DNA of 64,000 nt from JAYPAN01 sp038123715. GTDB lineage: Bacteria; Pseudomonadota; Alphaproteobacteria; RS24. Position numbers and translations under genes: made by a program. Position 1 is the stretch's first letter; the number at the start of each line of letters is the position of its first letter. Shown here one piece after another: positions 8,953 through 17,284 of this stretch. The notes beneath the pieces were generated by a model, which saw nothing but the letters and a program-made list of their open reading frames with translations, was not told the DNA's origin and made no database searches. Location: the NCBI GenBank assembly GCA_038123715.1, contig JAYPAN010000002.1:62001-126000 (forward strand). Reading direction: 5' to 3'.

Positions 8953-10292
8953 GACAGCACCTCCGTCAAAACCGCATGATAGGCGGCAATATCCGCTTCG
9001 CTGCATGTTTCGGTGGCAGCGACAATCACCACATCATCCAGACCGGCATGGGGCAGCAAGCGCGCGGCAGGCACACCGCCCAGCACGCCGCGCTCAGCCA
9101 GCGCATCAACCAGTGCCTCGGCTTGCCCCGGCACACGCATGGCAAACTCATTGAAAAACGCATGGGTCAGAATCTCCACGCCCTGCACAACGCCCAAACT
9201 CTTGGCAAGCGTGACAGCGCGAGAATGATTGAGCGCCGCCAGACGCCGCAAGCCATTGCCGCCCAGCAAAGTCAGATGCGCGGTAAAGGCCAGCGAACAC
9301 AGACCCGAATTGGTGCAGATATTCGAGGTTGCCTTGTCGCGGCGAATATGCTGCTCGCGGGTGGACAGGGTCAGCACAAAGCCGCGCCGCCCATCCGCGT
9401 CAACCGTCTCGCCGCACAGGCGACCGGGCATTTGCCGGACATATTTTTGCCGCGTGGCAAACAAGCCAACATAAGGGCCGCCGAAATTCAGCCCATTGCC
9501 GAGGCTCTGGCCTTCGCCGACAACAATATCAGCCCCCATATCGCCGGGGCGTTTCAACAGACCCAGCGACACCACTTCCGGCACAACGGCAATCAGCAGC
9601 AGGCCGCGCGCATGGACAGCATCGGCCAGTGCGGAAAAATCAGCAACATTGCCGAAAAAGTCAGGGTTTTGGATGACAATGCAAGATGTGTCATCATCGA
9701 CCAGTGCCAGCAAATCCTCTGCACCGGTCGGGGCAATCTCGGCCTGCGCCAGCTCAAACCCGCCCATATCCGACAGATTTTCAATCACGGCCGCATAATG
9801 CGGGTGCAAGCGACCCGACAGAACAGCACGCTTTTTGCGCGTCACGCGATGCGCCATCAGCACCGCCTCACCGGCTGCGGTTGACCCGTCATACATGGAG
9901 GCATTAGCCACATCCATGCCGGTCAACTCGGCCACTTGCGTTTGAAACTCAAACAGATATTGCAATGTGCCTTGGGTGATTTCCGGCTGATAGGGTGTGT
10001 AGCTGGTCAGAAACTCGGAACGCTGAATAATATGGTCAACCGTGGCCGGCACATGATGTTTATACGCCCCCACACCGCAGAAAAACGGCACGCTGCCCGC
10101 CGGCACATTACGCCCGGCCAGCGCCGCCAATTGCCGTTCAACATGCATTTCACCCTGATGGCGTGGCAGGTCAAGCGGCGCGTCGAGCCGCGCCGCTTCC
10201 GGCACATCAACAAATAAATCATCAATTGAAGATACGCCAATATCGGCCAGCATGGCCTGGCGATCCATATTGGTCAGAGGCAAATAACGCAT
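8949..10292 (-). CDS. gcvPA: Glycine dehydrogenase (decarboxylating) subunit 1
   Basis: The first subunit of the split glycine decarboxylase; it pairs with GcvPB to form the P-protein. The 447-residue length is standard. Diagnostic segments are FFCGVGAYKHHVPATVDHI, YTPYQPEITQGTLQYLFEFQ, NASMYDGSTAAGEA and GEGQSLGNGLNFGGPYVG. This subunit has the PLP-enzyme fold but not the PLP lysine, which is in subunit 2. The ATG shares a base with the gcvH stop (TAATG) and the gene overlaps gcvPB by four bases, so subunit stoichiometry is probably kept by coupled translation. Confidence 0.96.
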   Translation of the reverse strand: MRYLPLTNMDRQAMLADIGVSSIDDLFVDVPEAARLDAPLDLPRHQGEMHVERQLAALAGRNVPAGSVPFFCGVGAYKHHVPATVDHIIQRSEFLTSYTPYQPEITQGTLQYLFEFQTQVAELTGMDVANASMYDGSTAAGEAVLMAHRVTRKKRAVLSGRLHPHYAAVIENLSDMGGFELAQAEIAPTGAEDLLALVDDDTSCIVIQNPDFFGNVADFSALADAVHARGLLLIAVVPEVVSLGLLKRPGDMGADIVVGEGQSLGNGLNFGGPYVGLFATRQKYVRQMPGRLCGETVDADGRRGFVLTLSTREQHIRRDKATSNICTNSGLCSLAFTAHLTLLGGNGLRRLAALNHSRAVTLAKSLGVVQGVEILTHAFFNEFAMRVPGQAEALVDALAERGVLGGVPAARLLPHAGLDDVVIVAATETCSEADIAAYHAVLTEVLS

Positions 10293-10666
10293 TATCCAAG
10301 CTCCTTCACATAATCGGCATAGGCCGCTTCATCCATCAGCCCATCCAACTCATCACTATTGGTCAGTTTCATTCTGAAAAACCAGCCCTCGCTGTCGGGC
10401 GCTTCATTGACCAACGCCGGATTGTCGGTCAGCGCCTCATTGCCTTCGACAACCTCCCCGGAGACCGGCGCATAGACTTCGCTGGCCGCTTTCACACTTT
10501 CGACAACCGCCGCGTCATCGCCCTGCGCCACTTGCCGACCCGATTCAGGCACTTCGACAAAAACAACATCGCCCAATTGCTCCTGTGCATAGGCGGTGAT
10601 GCCAACCGTGGCGATATCGCCGTCAAGGCTGACCCATTCATGGTCTTTGGTATATTTTCTGCTCAT
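10292..10666 (-). CDS. gcvH: Glycine cleavage system H protein
   Basis: The lipoyl carrier that shuttles the aminomethyl intermediate between the P, T and L proteins. The 124-residue protein has the lipoyl domain, with the lipoylated lysine in VVESVKAASEVYAP at about residue 63, and the family opening KYTKDHEWV. The start is the ATG at 10666; the longer frame upstream reads back into gcvT and lacks homology. It lies four bases after gcvT and overlaps gcvPA by one base. No L-protein gene is nearby, as expected because lipoamide dehydrogenase is shared. Confidence 0.96.
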   Translation of the reverse strand: MSRKYTKDHEWVSLDGDIATVGITAYAQEQLGDVVFVEVPESGRQVAQGDDAAVVESVKAASEVYAPVSGEVVEGNEALTDNPALVNEAPDSEGWFFRMKLTNSDELDGLMDEAAYADYVKELG

Positions 10667-10670
10667 AACA

Positions 10671-11807
10671 CTAACCTTTCCAATAACGCTGCGGGACAAA
10701 GGGCATTTCCGCAATTTTCGCCGGCAGAGCTTTGCCGCGCACAATTAAATGAATTTCTGTGCCGGGGGCGGCATGGCTGGCGGCCACATAGCCCATCGCC
10801 ACCGGTTGTCCCAAGGAAGGCGCAAAGCCGCCACTGGTAACGCTGCCGATAAGGCTGCCCTGCCGGTCTTGAATTTGTGTGCCTTCGCGCGCCGGTGCGC
10901 GCCCGTCCGGCAATATCCCGACACGCTGACGCGCAACGCCATCGGCCAATTGCCGGGTAATTTTTTCAGCTCCGGGAAAGTCGCCCGCATCGCGGCGGCG
11001 TTTCGGCACTGACCACATTAAATCGGCCTCAACCGGTGTCGTATCCGTATCAATATCATGACCATAAAGGCACAGCCCCGCCTCAAGACGCAGACTGTCG
11101 CGCGCGCCAAGCCCAATCGGTGCGACTTCATCTTCACCAAGCAGGCGCTCGGCAAAGGCAGCGGCTTGCGCTTCCGGCACGGAAATCTCAAACCCGTCCT
11201 CGCCCGTATAGCCACAGCGCGACACCAGTACTTCCTCACCTTCAAACACCATCCATGCCGCCTGCATGAAAGTCAGCGCGCGGCAATCCGGTAAAAACCG
11301 CGCCAGCACATTGACCGCTTGCGGCCCCTGCAAGGCAAGCAAAGCGCGCGCCTGCACGCGCAGACGGGCGCGTCCGGCCAGTGCCGTTTCAATATGGGCA
11401 AAATCACTTTCCTTGCACGCGGCATTGACCACCAGCCACAGCCGATTGCCAAAGCGTGTTGCCATTAAATCATCGAGAATCCCACCTTGCGGATTGGTCA
11501 ATTGCGTGTAGCGAATCCGTCCTTCCGCCAGCGTGGCAATACCGCCCGGCACCAGCGCTTCAAACAGGCTGGCTGCATCTTCAGCCTCATCAAGCGGGTC
11601 AAGCCAAGCCTGCCCCATATGCGAAACATCAAAAAGACCGGCAGCCGCGCGCGTGTGCAAATGCTCCTGCATGATACCGGCCGGATATTGCACCGGCATT
11701 TCATAACCGGCAAATGGCACGATTTTCGCGCCAAGCCTTTCATGCAGGTCAAACAGCACTGTGCGCTGCAAAGCGGTTTCTTGCGGTTTCGGTAATGTCG
11801 ATTCCAT
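10671..11807 (-). CDS. gcvT: Glycine cleavage system T protein (aminomethyltransferase)
   Basis: GcvT transfers the aminomethyl carbon from lipoyl-GcvH to tetrahydrofolate, giving 5,10-methylene-THF and ammonia. The 378-residue protein shows the family landmarks LFDVSHMGQ, the RYTQLTNPQGGILDDLM segment, the folate-binding region SRCGYTGEDGFEI and LRLEAGLCLYGHD. The ATG at 11807 follows a GGAG; the longer in-frame extension runs into the riboswitch and is not credible. It is the first gene of gcvT-gcvH-gcvPA-gcvPB-rnhB and lies directly below a tandem glycine riboswitch. Confidence 0.96.
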   Translation of the reverse strand: MESTLPKPQETALQRTVLFDLHERLGAKIVPFAGYEMPVQYPAGIMQEHLHTRAAAGLFDVSHMGQAWLDPLDEAEDAASLFEALVPGGIATLAEGRIRYTQLTNPQGGILDDLMATRFGNRLWLVVNAACKESDFAHIETALAGRARLRVQARALLALQGPQAVNVLARFLPDCRALTFMQAAWMVFEGEEVLVSRCGYTGEDGFEISVPEAQAAAFAERLLGEDEVAPIGLGARDSLRLEAGLCLYGHDIDTDTTPVEADLMWSVPKRRRDAGDFPGAEKITRQLADGVARQRVGILPDGRAPAREGTQIQDRQGSLIGSVTSGGFAPSLGQPVAMGYVAASHAAPGTEIHLIVRGKALPAKIAEMPFVPQRYWKG

Positions 11808-11826
11808 TGCGGCGACTCCAATAACC

Positions 11827-11845
11827 CCACCGGCGCATCCGGTGG
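11827..11845 (-). promoter_or_regulatory. Hairpin between riboswitch and gcvT (candidate expression platform)
   Basis: A perfect 7 bp stem, CCACCGG / CCGGTGG with a five-base loop, lies between the second glycine aptamer and the gcvT ribosome-binding region. No U-run follows, so translational control or an anti-hairpin is more likely than intrinsic termination. Its role is inferred from position. Confidence 0.5.
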
Positions 11846-11858
11846 CCAAGTCGCCCTC

Positions 11859-12045
11859 CTCTGTCATGGAACCTGAGAGATTTCGGTGCCGGCTTGCGCC
11901 CGCCCCCTACCCCGTCGGTGAGCCGTTAATTCATGCATTAAAGGCTGCTTTCCAGAGTTTCATCGCCACACGGTCCTTTTGCCTGAGAGTTTCCGAGGGC
12001 GGTTGCTCCTTCGGCCCTGCCATGATTGGCAGTGTCTCCCGTGCG
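11859..12045 (-). promoter_or_regulatory. Tandem glycine riboswitch
   Basis: Two consecutive glycine aptamers precede gcvT. Aptamer 1 spans about 12045-11967: its outer stem pairs CGCACGG with CCGTGTG, and it contains the conserved GCCGAAGGAGCAA and AACTCTCAGGCAAAAGGACC segments. Aptamer 2 spans about 11957-11859, closed by CUCUG/CAGAG, with CACCGAAATCTCTCAGG in its core. Glycine binding normally switches on gcv expression; the family assignment is firm, the exact stem borders approximate. Confidence 0.93.
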
Positions 12046-12062
12046 GGTCTTATGTAAGCATG

Positions 12063-12090
12063 ACACTAGCACCGAGTCGCGCCGTGTCAA
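12063..12090 (-). promoter_or_regulatory. Predicted sigma-70 promoter of the gcv operon
   Basis: On the minus strand, TTGACA (12090-12085) is followed after 16 bases by TAGTGT (12068-12063). The predicted start near 12056 is about ten bases upstream of aptamer 1, which fits a riboswitch leader. A GANTC site (12074-12078) lies in the spacer. Confidence 0.6.
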
Positions 12091-12128
12091 AGCGGACGCT
12101 GCGTCGCAGGTGATATTTCTGGGGAAAT

Positions 12129-12143
12129 CCGGTCGCAGACCGG
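12129..12143 (-). terminator. Possible weak terminator hairpin after the lipoprotein gene
   Basis: CCGGTC-TGC-GACCGG on the minus strand starts immediately after the lipoprotein stop codon and is followed by ATTTCC. The stem is good but the U-tract is short, so termination would be inefficient. Confidence 0.35.
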
Positions 12144-12722
12144 CTATTCGGTCATATTAAGCCGGTCGCGCCAGACCGCCCGATTGGCCGCCAATTGCGC
12201 CTCACTCAACACAAAGCCGACCACCAAACGCCGCTTGCTGGCCGCTTGCGCCAACAGCGCATATTGCACCGGCGGCAAGGCAGCAATGAATTGGATCTCC
12301 GGCTTTTTAATCTCATATTGTGTCCGCATCAGCACATTGTCATCCTCGCCCAAAACCGCGGTAAACAGCGGCATGGCAATGCCGGGGGTGGTTTGCTCGC
12401 CTTCAAGGGTCACTTGCGCGGTAAGCTGGTCTTTTTCATTATCCTTGAAGCAAATAAGCGAGACTTTATTCAACGCCGCGCGCGCTGTCTCATCAGCCGG
12501 TGACTGCCATAAATCAGCCGGAGCCAACACTTGAACCGGCGGGCATTGGCGCTCGACAATCTGGCGCGGGCCACCGCCGCAGGCCGCCAAAAGCGCGGCC
12601 AGCGCCAGCACCCTCAAAGGCGCGCCAAAGCGCAAGAAACTTGACGCGGGGGCATGGCTTTGCCTATCTGTAGGCGTTCCGGCGAATGATTTGCTTTGCT
12701 GGGTCATAAGTGATTGCGACAT
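12144..12722 (-). CDS. Hypothetical lipoprotein
   Basis: A protein of up to 192 residues with a lipoprotein signal: a hydrophobic stretch VLALAALLAAC ending in the lipobox, followed by GGG, so it is probably anchored in a membrane facing the periplasm. The mature part has short strands and the segment IKKPEIQFIAALPPVQYALLA but no motif I recognise. The start is uncertain: ATGs at 12722 and 12707 give an unusually long n-region, and an in-frame TTG only 18 codons before the lipobox Cys would give a normal signal. It is divergent from ispH. I assign no function. Confidence 0.7.
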   Translation of the reverse strand: MSQSLMTQQSKSFAGTPTDRQSHAPASSFLRFGAPLRVLALAALLAACGGGPRQIVERQCPPVQVLAPADLWQSPADETARAALNKVSLICFKDNEKDQLTAQVTLEGEQTTPGIAMPLFTAVLGEDDNVLMRTQYEIKKPEIQFIAALPPVQYALLAQAASKRRLVVGFVLSEAQLAANRAVWRDRLNMTE

Positions 12723-12789
12723 TATCCAAACCCGGCCTTGCCGACAAGCCAAATTGCCCCTATCCGGCGATAAAGTAACAGGAGACTAT

Positions 12790-13791
12790 GTGAGCGCTGA
12801 CCAGAACAACCGGCTGAAGCTGCGTTTAATGCTGGCAAAACCGCGCGGGTTTTGTGCCGGTGTGGACAGGGCGGTGCAAATTGTCGAGCGCGCGCTGGAA
12901 AAATACGGCGCGCCCGTCTATGTGCGCCATGAAATAGTCCATAATGCACGCGTAGTCGGGCGGCTGGAACAAATGGGCGCGATTTTTGTCGATGAGTTGG
13001 ATGCCGTGCCAAATGGCGCGCCGGTGATTTTTTCCGCCCACGGGGTTGCCAAATCCGTGCCGCAAGCGGCTGATGCGCGCGGGCTGAACTGGCTTGATGC
13101 CACCTGCCCGCTTGTGTCCAAAGTGCATATTGAGGCCGCGCGCCATTTCGAGGCAGGCTATCATATTTTGCTGGTCGGCCATGCCGGACATCCGGAAGTT
13201 ATCGGCACAATGGGGCAAGTGCCGAACGGCAATATGACCCTGATTGAAACCGAAGCGGATGTTGCCGGTTTCGCCCCGCCGGTTGATGAGCAAGGCAGCA
13301 TGCGACCCTTGGCCTATGTCACGCAGACCACATTATCGGTTGATGATACGGCCTCCATTATTGCCGCTTTGCAAGCGCGCTTTCCCGATATTGCGCCGCC
13401 GCATAAAGACGATATTTGCTATGCCACCACCAATCGGCAGGCCGCGGTCAAGCAGATGTCATCGCAAGCTGACCATATTCTTGTTATTGGCGCGCCCAAT
13501 TCATCCAATTCGCAAAGGCTGGTCGAGGTCGCCCTGCGCGCCGGTTGCGCCAATGCCGAGCTGGTTGGCGGCGCCGATGATATTGACTGGACGGCGTTAC
13601 AGGCGGCGGCGCAAAACAGCAGCGATATTATGTCGGTCGGGCTGACCGCCGGTGCCTCGGCGCCGGAAGAAATCACCCGCGAAGTGATTGCCGCTTTTGA
13701 GGCGCGCTTTCATGTGCAGCTTGAGGAATTATCCGGCATTGAAGAACATGTGCATTTCAAATTGCCGCGCAGCCTGCGGGAAACTGCCTAA
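12790..13791 (+). CDS. ispH: 4-hydroxy-3-methylbut-2-enyl diphosphate reductase
   Basis: IspH performs the last step of the MEP isoprenoid pathway, reducing HMBPP to IPP and DMAPP with a [4Fe-4S] cluster. The 333-residue protein has the three cluster cysteines in PRGFCAGVDRA, LDATCPLVSKVH and the later ELVG-preceding RAGCANAE/CYATTNRQ region (the CYATTNRQ cysteine being the conserved one), plus the catalytic TQTTLSVDD. I chose the GTG at 12790, preceded by GGAG six bases upstream; the longer ATG frame overlaps the divergent lipoprotein gene. thrB follows after two bases and rnhA after that, so the three form an operon. Confidence 0.95.
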   Translation: MSADQNNRLKLRLMLAKPRGFCAGVDRAVQIVERALEKYGAPVYVRHEIVHNARVVGRLEQMGAIFVDELDAVPNGAPVIFSAHGVAKSVPQAADARGLNWLDATCPLVSKVHIEAARHFEAGYHILLVGHAGHPEVIGTMGQVPNGNMTLIETEADVAGFAPPVDEQGSMRPLAYVTQTTLSVDDTASIIAALQARFPDIAPPHKDDICYATTNRQAAVKQMSSQADHILVIGAPNSSNSQRLVEVALRAGCANAELVGGADDIDWTALQAAAQNSSDIMSVGLTAGASAPEEITREVIAAFEARFHVQLEELSGIEEHVHFKLPRSLRETA

Positions 13792-13793
13792 AA

Positions 13794-14768
13794 ATGGCGG
13801 TGTTCACCCAAATCACGCAAGCCGCGCTGGACGCTTTTCTGACCGGCTATGGCCTGTCGCCGCCCTTCACCGCCACTGGCATTGCGGCGGGGGTGCAGAA
13901 CACAAATTATCTGGTGACGGCTGAAAATAACCGTTATGTGCTGACGCTTTATGAGGACACGGAGACCGGCGTTGCCCCGCAGGATTTGCCGTTTTTTCTG
14001 TCGCTGATGCAGCATCTCGGCGCGGCAGGTATTTCATGCCCCTGCCCGCTTGAGCGCGATGGCGCGGCGCTGTCAGGCGAATTGGCCGGACGCCCTGCCG
14101 CGCTGGTCAGTTTTCTTGGCGGGCGCAGCGCAAAAACGCCCAAGCCGCAACATTGCCACGCCGCCGGTGCCGGTATGGCGCAAATGCATCTGGCCGCCGA
14201 TGATTTCGGCCAGACCCGCGCCAACACGCATTCAGTCAGGGATTGGCCGGAATTATTCGCCGTGTGCCGCGCCCGTGCCAATGCGGTTGCGCCGGAGCTT
14301 GCCGAAACCATTGAGGGTGAGCTTGCGCGCATAACCGACCAATGGCCGCATGATTTACCGCGCGGCATTATCCATGCCGATTATTTCCCCGATAATGTGT
14401 TTTTCGACAAAACATCCCTGTCCGGAATTATTGACTTTTACTTCGCCTGCGAGGATGCGCTGGCCTATGATGTGGCCATTGCGCTGAATGCTTGGTGTTT
14501 TGAAGCCGATATCAGTTTTAACATCACCAAGGCGCGCGCCTTTCTGGATGGCTATCAGAGCGTTCGACGCCTGCAAGAGGACGAGCTGGCCGCCCTGCCT
14601 GTTTTGTGCAGCGGCGCGGCCATGCGGTTTTTGCTGACGCGGCTGCATGACTGGCTGCACCGGCAAGATGAAGCGCTGGTTGTGCCGAAAAACCCGACCG
14701 ATTATTTGCGGCGTTTGCGCTTTCACCGCAAGGCCAACAGCGCCGCCGATTATGGCGTGACCGGATAG
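13794..14768 (+). CDS. thrB: Homoserine kinase (ThrB2, phosphotransferase fold)
   Basis: This enzyme phosphorylates homoserine for threonine synthesis. The 324-residue protein belongs to the aminoglycoside-phosphotransferase-fold type common in alphaproteobacteria, not the GHMP-kinase type of E. coli. Visible features are the N-terminal GIAAGVQNTNYLV, the catalytic loop GIIHADYFPDNVFF (Brenner-type HxDxxxxN) and the metal-binding SGIIDFYFACEDALAYDVA. It follows ispH by two bases and precedes rnhA by 19. The product would be used by the ThrC encoded at 18.8-20.2 kb. Confidence 0.93.
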   Translation: MAVFTQITQAALDAFLTGYGLSPPFTATGIAAGVQNTNYLVTAENNRYVLTLYEDTETGVAPQDLPFFLSLMQHLGAAGISCPCPLERDGAALSGELAGRPAALVSFLGGRSAKTPKPQHCHAAGAGMAQMHLAADDFGQTRANTHSVRDWPELFAVCRARANAVAPELAETIEGELARITDQWPHDLPRGIIHADYFPDNVFFDKTSLSGIIDFYFACEDALAYDVAIALNAWCFEADISFNITKARAFLDGYQSVRRLQEDELAALPVLCSGAAMRFLLTRLHDWLHRQDEALVVPKNPTDYLRRLRFHRKANSAADYGVTG

Positions 14769-14787
14769 CCGATAAAAGGAGACAGCA

Positions 14788-15231
14788 ATGGCTGATGCCG
14801 ATTATGAGATTTTCACCGATGGTGCCTGTTCCGGCAATCCCGGCCCCGGCGGCTGGGGTGCAAGGCTGGAAGGGCCGGACGGTATTGTCGAATTAAAGGG
14901 CGGGGAAAAATCAACCACCAATAATCGCATGGAATTGATGGCCGCTATTGAAGCGCTGAAAAGCCTGCCTGAGGGCAGCGCCATTCGGCTGGTGACCGAC
15001 AGCACTTATGTAAAAGACGGCATTACATCATGGATGGCCAATTGGAAGCGCAATGGCTGGAAAACCGCCGCCAAAAAGCCGGTCAAAAATGTCGATTTAT
15101 GGCAAGCGCTGGACGCCCAATGCGTCCGCCACCAAGTCGCTTGGGCTTGGGTGAAAGGCCATGCGGGACATGCCGGCAATGAACGCGCCGATGAGCTGGC
15201 GCGCCTTGGCATGGCTCCTTATATGATTTGA
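14788..15231 (+). CDS. rnhA: Ribonuclease HI
   Basis: RNase HI degrades the RNA strand of RNA:DNA hybrids, including R-loops and primers. The 147-residue length is standard. The four acidic residues are visible: Asp in FTDGACSGNPGPGGWG, Glu in NNRMELMAAIEAL, Asp in LVTDSTYV and Asp in GNERADELAR, with the catalytic His in VKGHAGHAGN. The ATG has AAAGGAGA seven bases upstream. It ends the ispH-thrB-rnhA operon and converges on the peroxiredoxin gene with a four-base gap. Confidence 0.97.
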   Translation: MADADYEIFTDGACSGNPGPGGWGARLEGPDGIVELKGGEKSTTNNRMELMAAIEALKSLPEGSAIRLVTDSTYVKDGITSWMANWKRNGWKTAAKKPVKNVDLWQALDAQCVRHQVAWAWVKGHAGHAGNERADELARLGMAPYMI

Positions 15232-15235
15232 CCGG

Positions 15236-15724
15236 TCAGCCGAGTTGCGACAGCAGGTTTTCCGCGCCGCTGTCAACCGCCTTGCCCGGATTCTGCTCAA
15301 GATTCAGTGTCTCGACCACGCCGTCGCGCACCAGCATGGAATAGCGCAGCGAGCGTGTGCCCATGCCAAAGCCTGAGCCGTCCATGCTGAGACCCATTTT
15401 TTGCGTCATCTCGGCATTGCCGTCAGCCACCATCATCACCTTGCCGGTCGCGCCCTGCTGTTGACCCCAAGCGCCCATGACAAAGGCATCATTCACCGAC
15501 AGGCAGACAATCGTGTCCACACCGCCAGCGCGCAATTCTTCCGCCTTTTCAATATAGCCCGGCAAATGCTGGTTGGAGCAGGTCGGGGTAAATGCGCCCG
15601 GCAGGGCAAACAGCGCCACTGTTTTGCCTGCGAACAGCTCGTCCGTGCTTATCGGCGTTGGCCCGGCATCGGTCATGTGCATAAGCTGGGCTGCGGGTAT
15701 TTTATCTCCGGCTTTGATGGTCAT
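15236..15724 (-). CDS. Peroxiredoxin (Prx5/AhpE-like redoxin)
   Basis: A 162-residue thiol peroxidase that reduces hydroperoxides. The peroxidatic cysteine sits in LPGAFTPTCSNQHLPGY (PxxxTxxC), about residue 50, and the family segments SVNDAFVMGAWG and GMGTRSLRYSMLV follow. There is no fused glutaredoxin domain, unlike some proteobacterial homologues, so it probably uses glutathione or a separate glutaredoxin; gshA is in the same window. Its ATG overlaps the stop of the DsbD-N-like gene (ATGA), so the two are made together. Confidence 0.92.
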   Translation of the reverse strand: MTIKAGDKIPAAQLMHMTDAGPTPISTDELFAGKTVALFALPGAFTPTCSNQHLPGYIEKAEELRAGGVDTIVCLSVNDAFVMGAWGQQQGATGKVMMVADGNAEMTQKMGLSMDGSGFGMGTRSLRYSMLVRDGVVETLNLEQNPGKAVDSGAENLLSQLG

Positions 15725-16563
15725 TTTGTCACCTCATTATCATCTTCGGTTTGCGACATAAGTCTGTGATCGGTGACTTTTACAAGCTGTTCAATCGCAT
15801 GGCTACCGTCTCGAACAATAAAATTCAGCGACCGACCAATTAATGGATGGTCAAGTTTCGACCAAGCCGGCATTTCAACCAGAAATGCATCTGGGTGGCG
15901 CGCGGCAATATGCGGGCTGCCCAACACATCATGCGGGCCGGGCACAGCCATCAGCACCGGATTTTCAAGCGCTTGACCGGTAATCACCACTTGCAGGGAA
16001 ACCCCGTCAAAACTGGCATTGTCAATCGCCAGACGCGCAGAAGGCGCAGCTGGTCGAGCCGCCAAAACCTGCCCGATAAAGGCATTATCCGCCGGTGCGC
16101 TGCTGGCCTGCCAATCCAGCGCCAGCGATAATTCAACCGGAATACAAATCTCTCGGCATACGCCGATAAACGCCTCAAGGCTTAATCGCCCTTGCGGGCG
16201 CGTCAATGGCGCGGCAAAGCCGACCTGCCCCGTATAGCCGTAAAAGCCGCCCGCCTCATCGTCAAAAAAATACGGTGCTTGATAAATGACCGACCCGAAG
16301 GCCGTTTCGCTGGAACCGGTGAAAGTGAATTCGGGGCTGATGCCGCTGGCGCCGGGATATTGCCAGTAACTGTGCCAGCCGGGCGCCAAATCAAGCTGCA
16401 CGGCAATATAGGCCTGACCGTCATATTGGCCGGTAACCAGACGGGCGCGGCCATTATTAAAATCCTGCCAGTCGGAACTGGCCGCCAAAGCCTGCCCGTG
16501 CAGACTTGCCACCATGAACAAGACCGGAAAAACCCGCATAAAATATGCCCGAACGCTTTGCAT
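15721..16563 (-). CDS. Exported DsbD N-terminal-domain-like protein
   Basis: A 280-residue protein with a signal peptide (about residues 1-25, ending near QALAAS) and a periplasmic domain resembling the N-terminal domain of DsbD/ScsB thiol reductases: an opening with GWHSYWQYPGASG and a cysteine pair in FIGVCREICIPVE near the middle. The eight-TM and thioredoxin parts of DsbD are absent, so it would need a partner for reducing power. The ATG at 16563 follows AAAGGG; a longer frame upstream lacks a signal. It is co-transcribed with the peroxiredoxin gene, suggesting a role in envelope thiol balance, which is inference. Confidence 0.78.
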   Translation of the reverse strand: MQSVRAYFMRVFPVLFMVASLHGQALAASSDWQDFNNGRARLVTGQYDGQAYIAVQLDLAPGWHSYWQYPGASGISPEFTFTGSSETAFGSVIYQAPYFFDDEAGGFYGYTGQVGFAAPLTRPQGRLSLEAFIGVCREICIPVELSLALDWQASSAPADNAFIGQVLAARPAAPSARLAIDNASFDGVSLQVVITGQALENPVLMAVPGPHDVLGSPHIAARHPDAFLVEMPAWSKLDHPLIGRSLNFIVRDGSHAIEQLVKVTDHRLMSQTEDDNEVTK

Positions 16564-16676
16564 GGGCCCTTTATACATTGTTTTGCGGCAGGCGACGAGC
16601 AGGTTTTGGCTGGCAGGGGACAAAACAGCACCATAGCGTTGCCGATATAACGCTTGGCCGGGCAGCGCAAAAAAAG

Positions 16677-16705
16677 TTGTCAGCCTGCAATGGCCTGCCT
16701 AACAT
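16677..16705 (+). promoter_or_regulatory. Predicted promoter of yqgE, leaderless
   Basis: TTGTCA (16677-16682) and TAACAT (16700-16705) are separated by 17 bases. The ATG of yqgE begins six bases after the -10 element, so transcription should begin at or next to the A of the start codon. No Shine-Dalgarno sequence precedes the ATG. Confidence 0.55.
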
Positions 16706-16711
16706 CTTGGC

Positions 16712-17278
16712 ATGAGCAAAACCGATATTGACAATTTGCAGGGCAAACTCCTGCTCGCCATGCCGGATATGGGCGACCCGCGCTTTGAACGCAGCGCGAT
16801 TTACATTTTGTCGCATAATGATGAGGGCGCGATGGGTTTTGTGATTAACCAACCGGCTGAAGGGCTGACGCTGAAAGATATATTACAAAACATGCCGGAA
16901 GAAATCGGCCGCACCGGTCTGGTCAATATGCCGATATTCATTGGCGGGCCGGTGCAAGGCGAAAATGGCTATGTGCTGTTCACCGCCGCGCCGCGCTCCA
17001 ATGACAGCGAACAAGTGCCGGTGCAGGTCACACAATCGGTCGAGATATTGAGAGATGCCGCGCGCAATCGCGGGCCGGCGCATATGCGCCTTGTGCTGGG
17101 CTATGCCGGATGGGGGCCTGGGCAATTGGAGGGCGAATTGCAAGATAATGCTTGGCTGGTGGCGGCAGGCGACCAAAGCCTGATTTTCGACCCGCGACCG
17201 GAAGAAATATGGGGCAAGGCCGTTGCCAGCCTCGGCATTGACCCTGCTCTGCTCAGCCAAAGCGGCGGCGAAGCATGA
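16712..17278 (+). CDS. YqgE/AlgH family protein (UPF0301)
   Basis: A 188-residue cytoplasmic protein of the UPF0301 family. The family signature is clear: GKLLLAMPDMGDPRFERSAIYI, then HNDEGAMGFVINQPAEG, FIGGPV and the late GYAGWGPGQLEGEL. Its biochemical role is not established; AlgH was linked to alginate regulation in Pseudomonas and other members to stress or redox phenotypes. It is divergent from the DsbD-N-like gene and looks monocistronic, with a leaderless promoter. It ends seven bases from the convergent multi-TM gene. Confidence 0.93.
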   Translation: MSKTDIDNLQGKLLLAMPDMGDPRFERSAIYILSHNDEGAMGFVINQPAEGLTLKDILQNMPEEIGRTGLVNMPIFIGGPVQGENGYVLFTAAPRSNDSEQVPVQVTQSVEILRDAARNRGPAHMRLVLGYAGWGPGQLEGELQDNAWLVAAGDQSLIFDPRPEEIWGKAVASLGIDPALLSQSGGEA

Positions 17279-17284
17279 GGGGGA

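Noticed and set aside
7657..9884. Plus-strand frames of about 281 and 302 codons opposite gcvPB and gcvPA
   Set aside because: Both are antisense to conserved glycine dehydrogenase subunits; open antisense frames are expected in GC-rich coding DNA.
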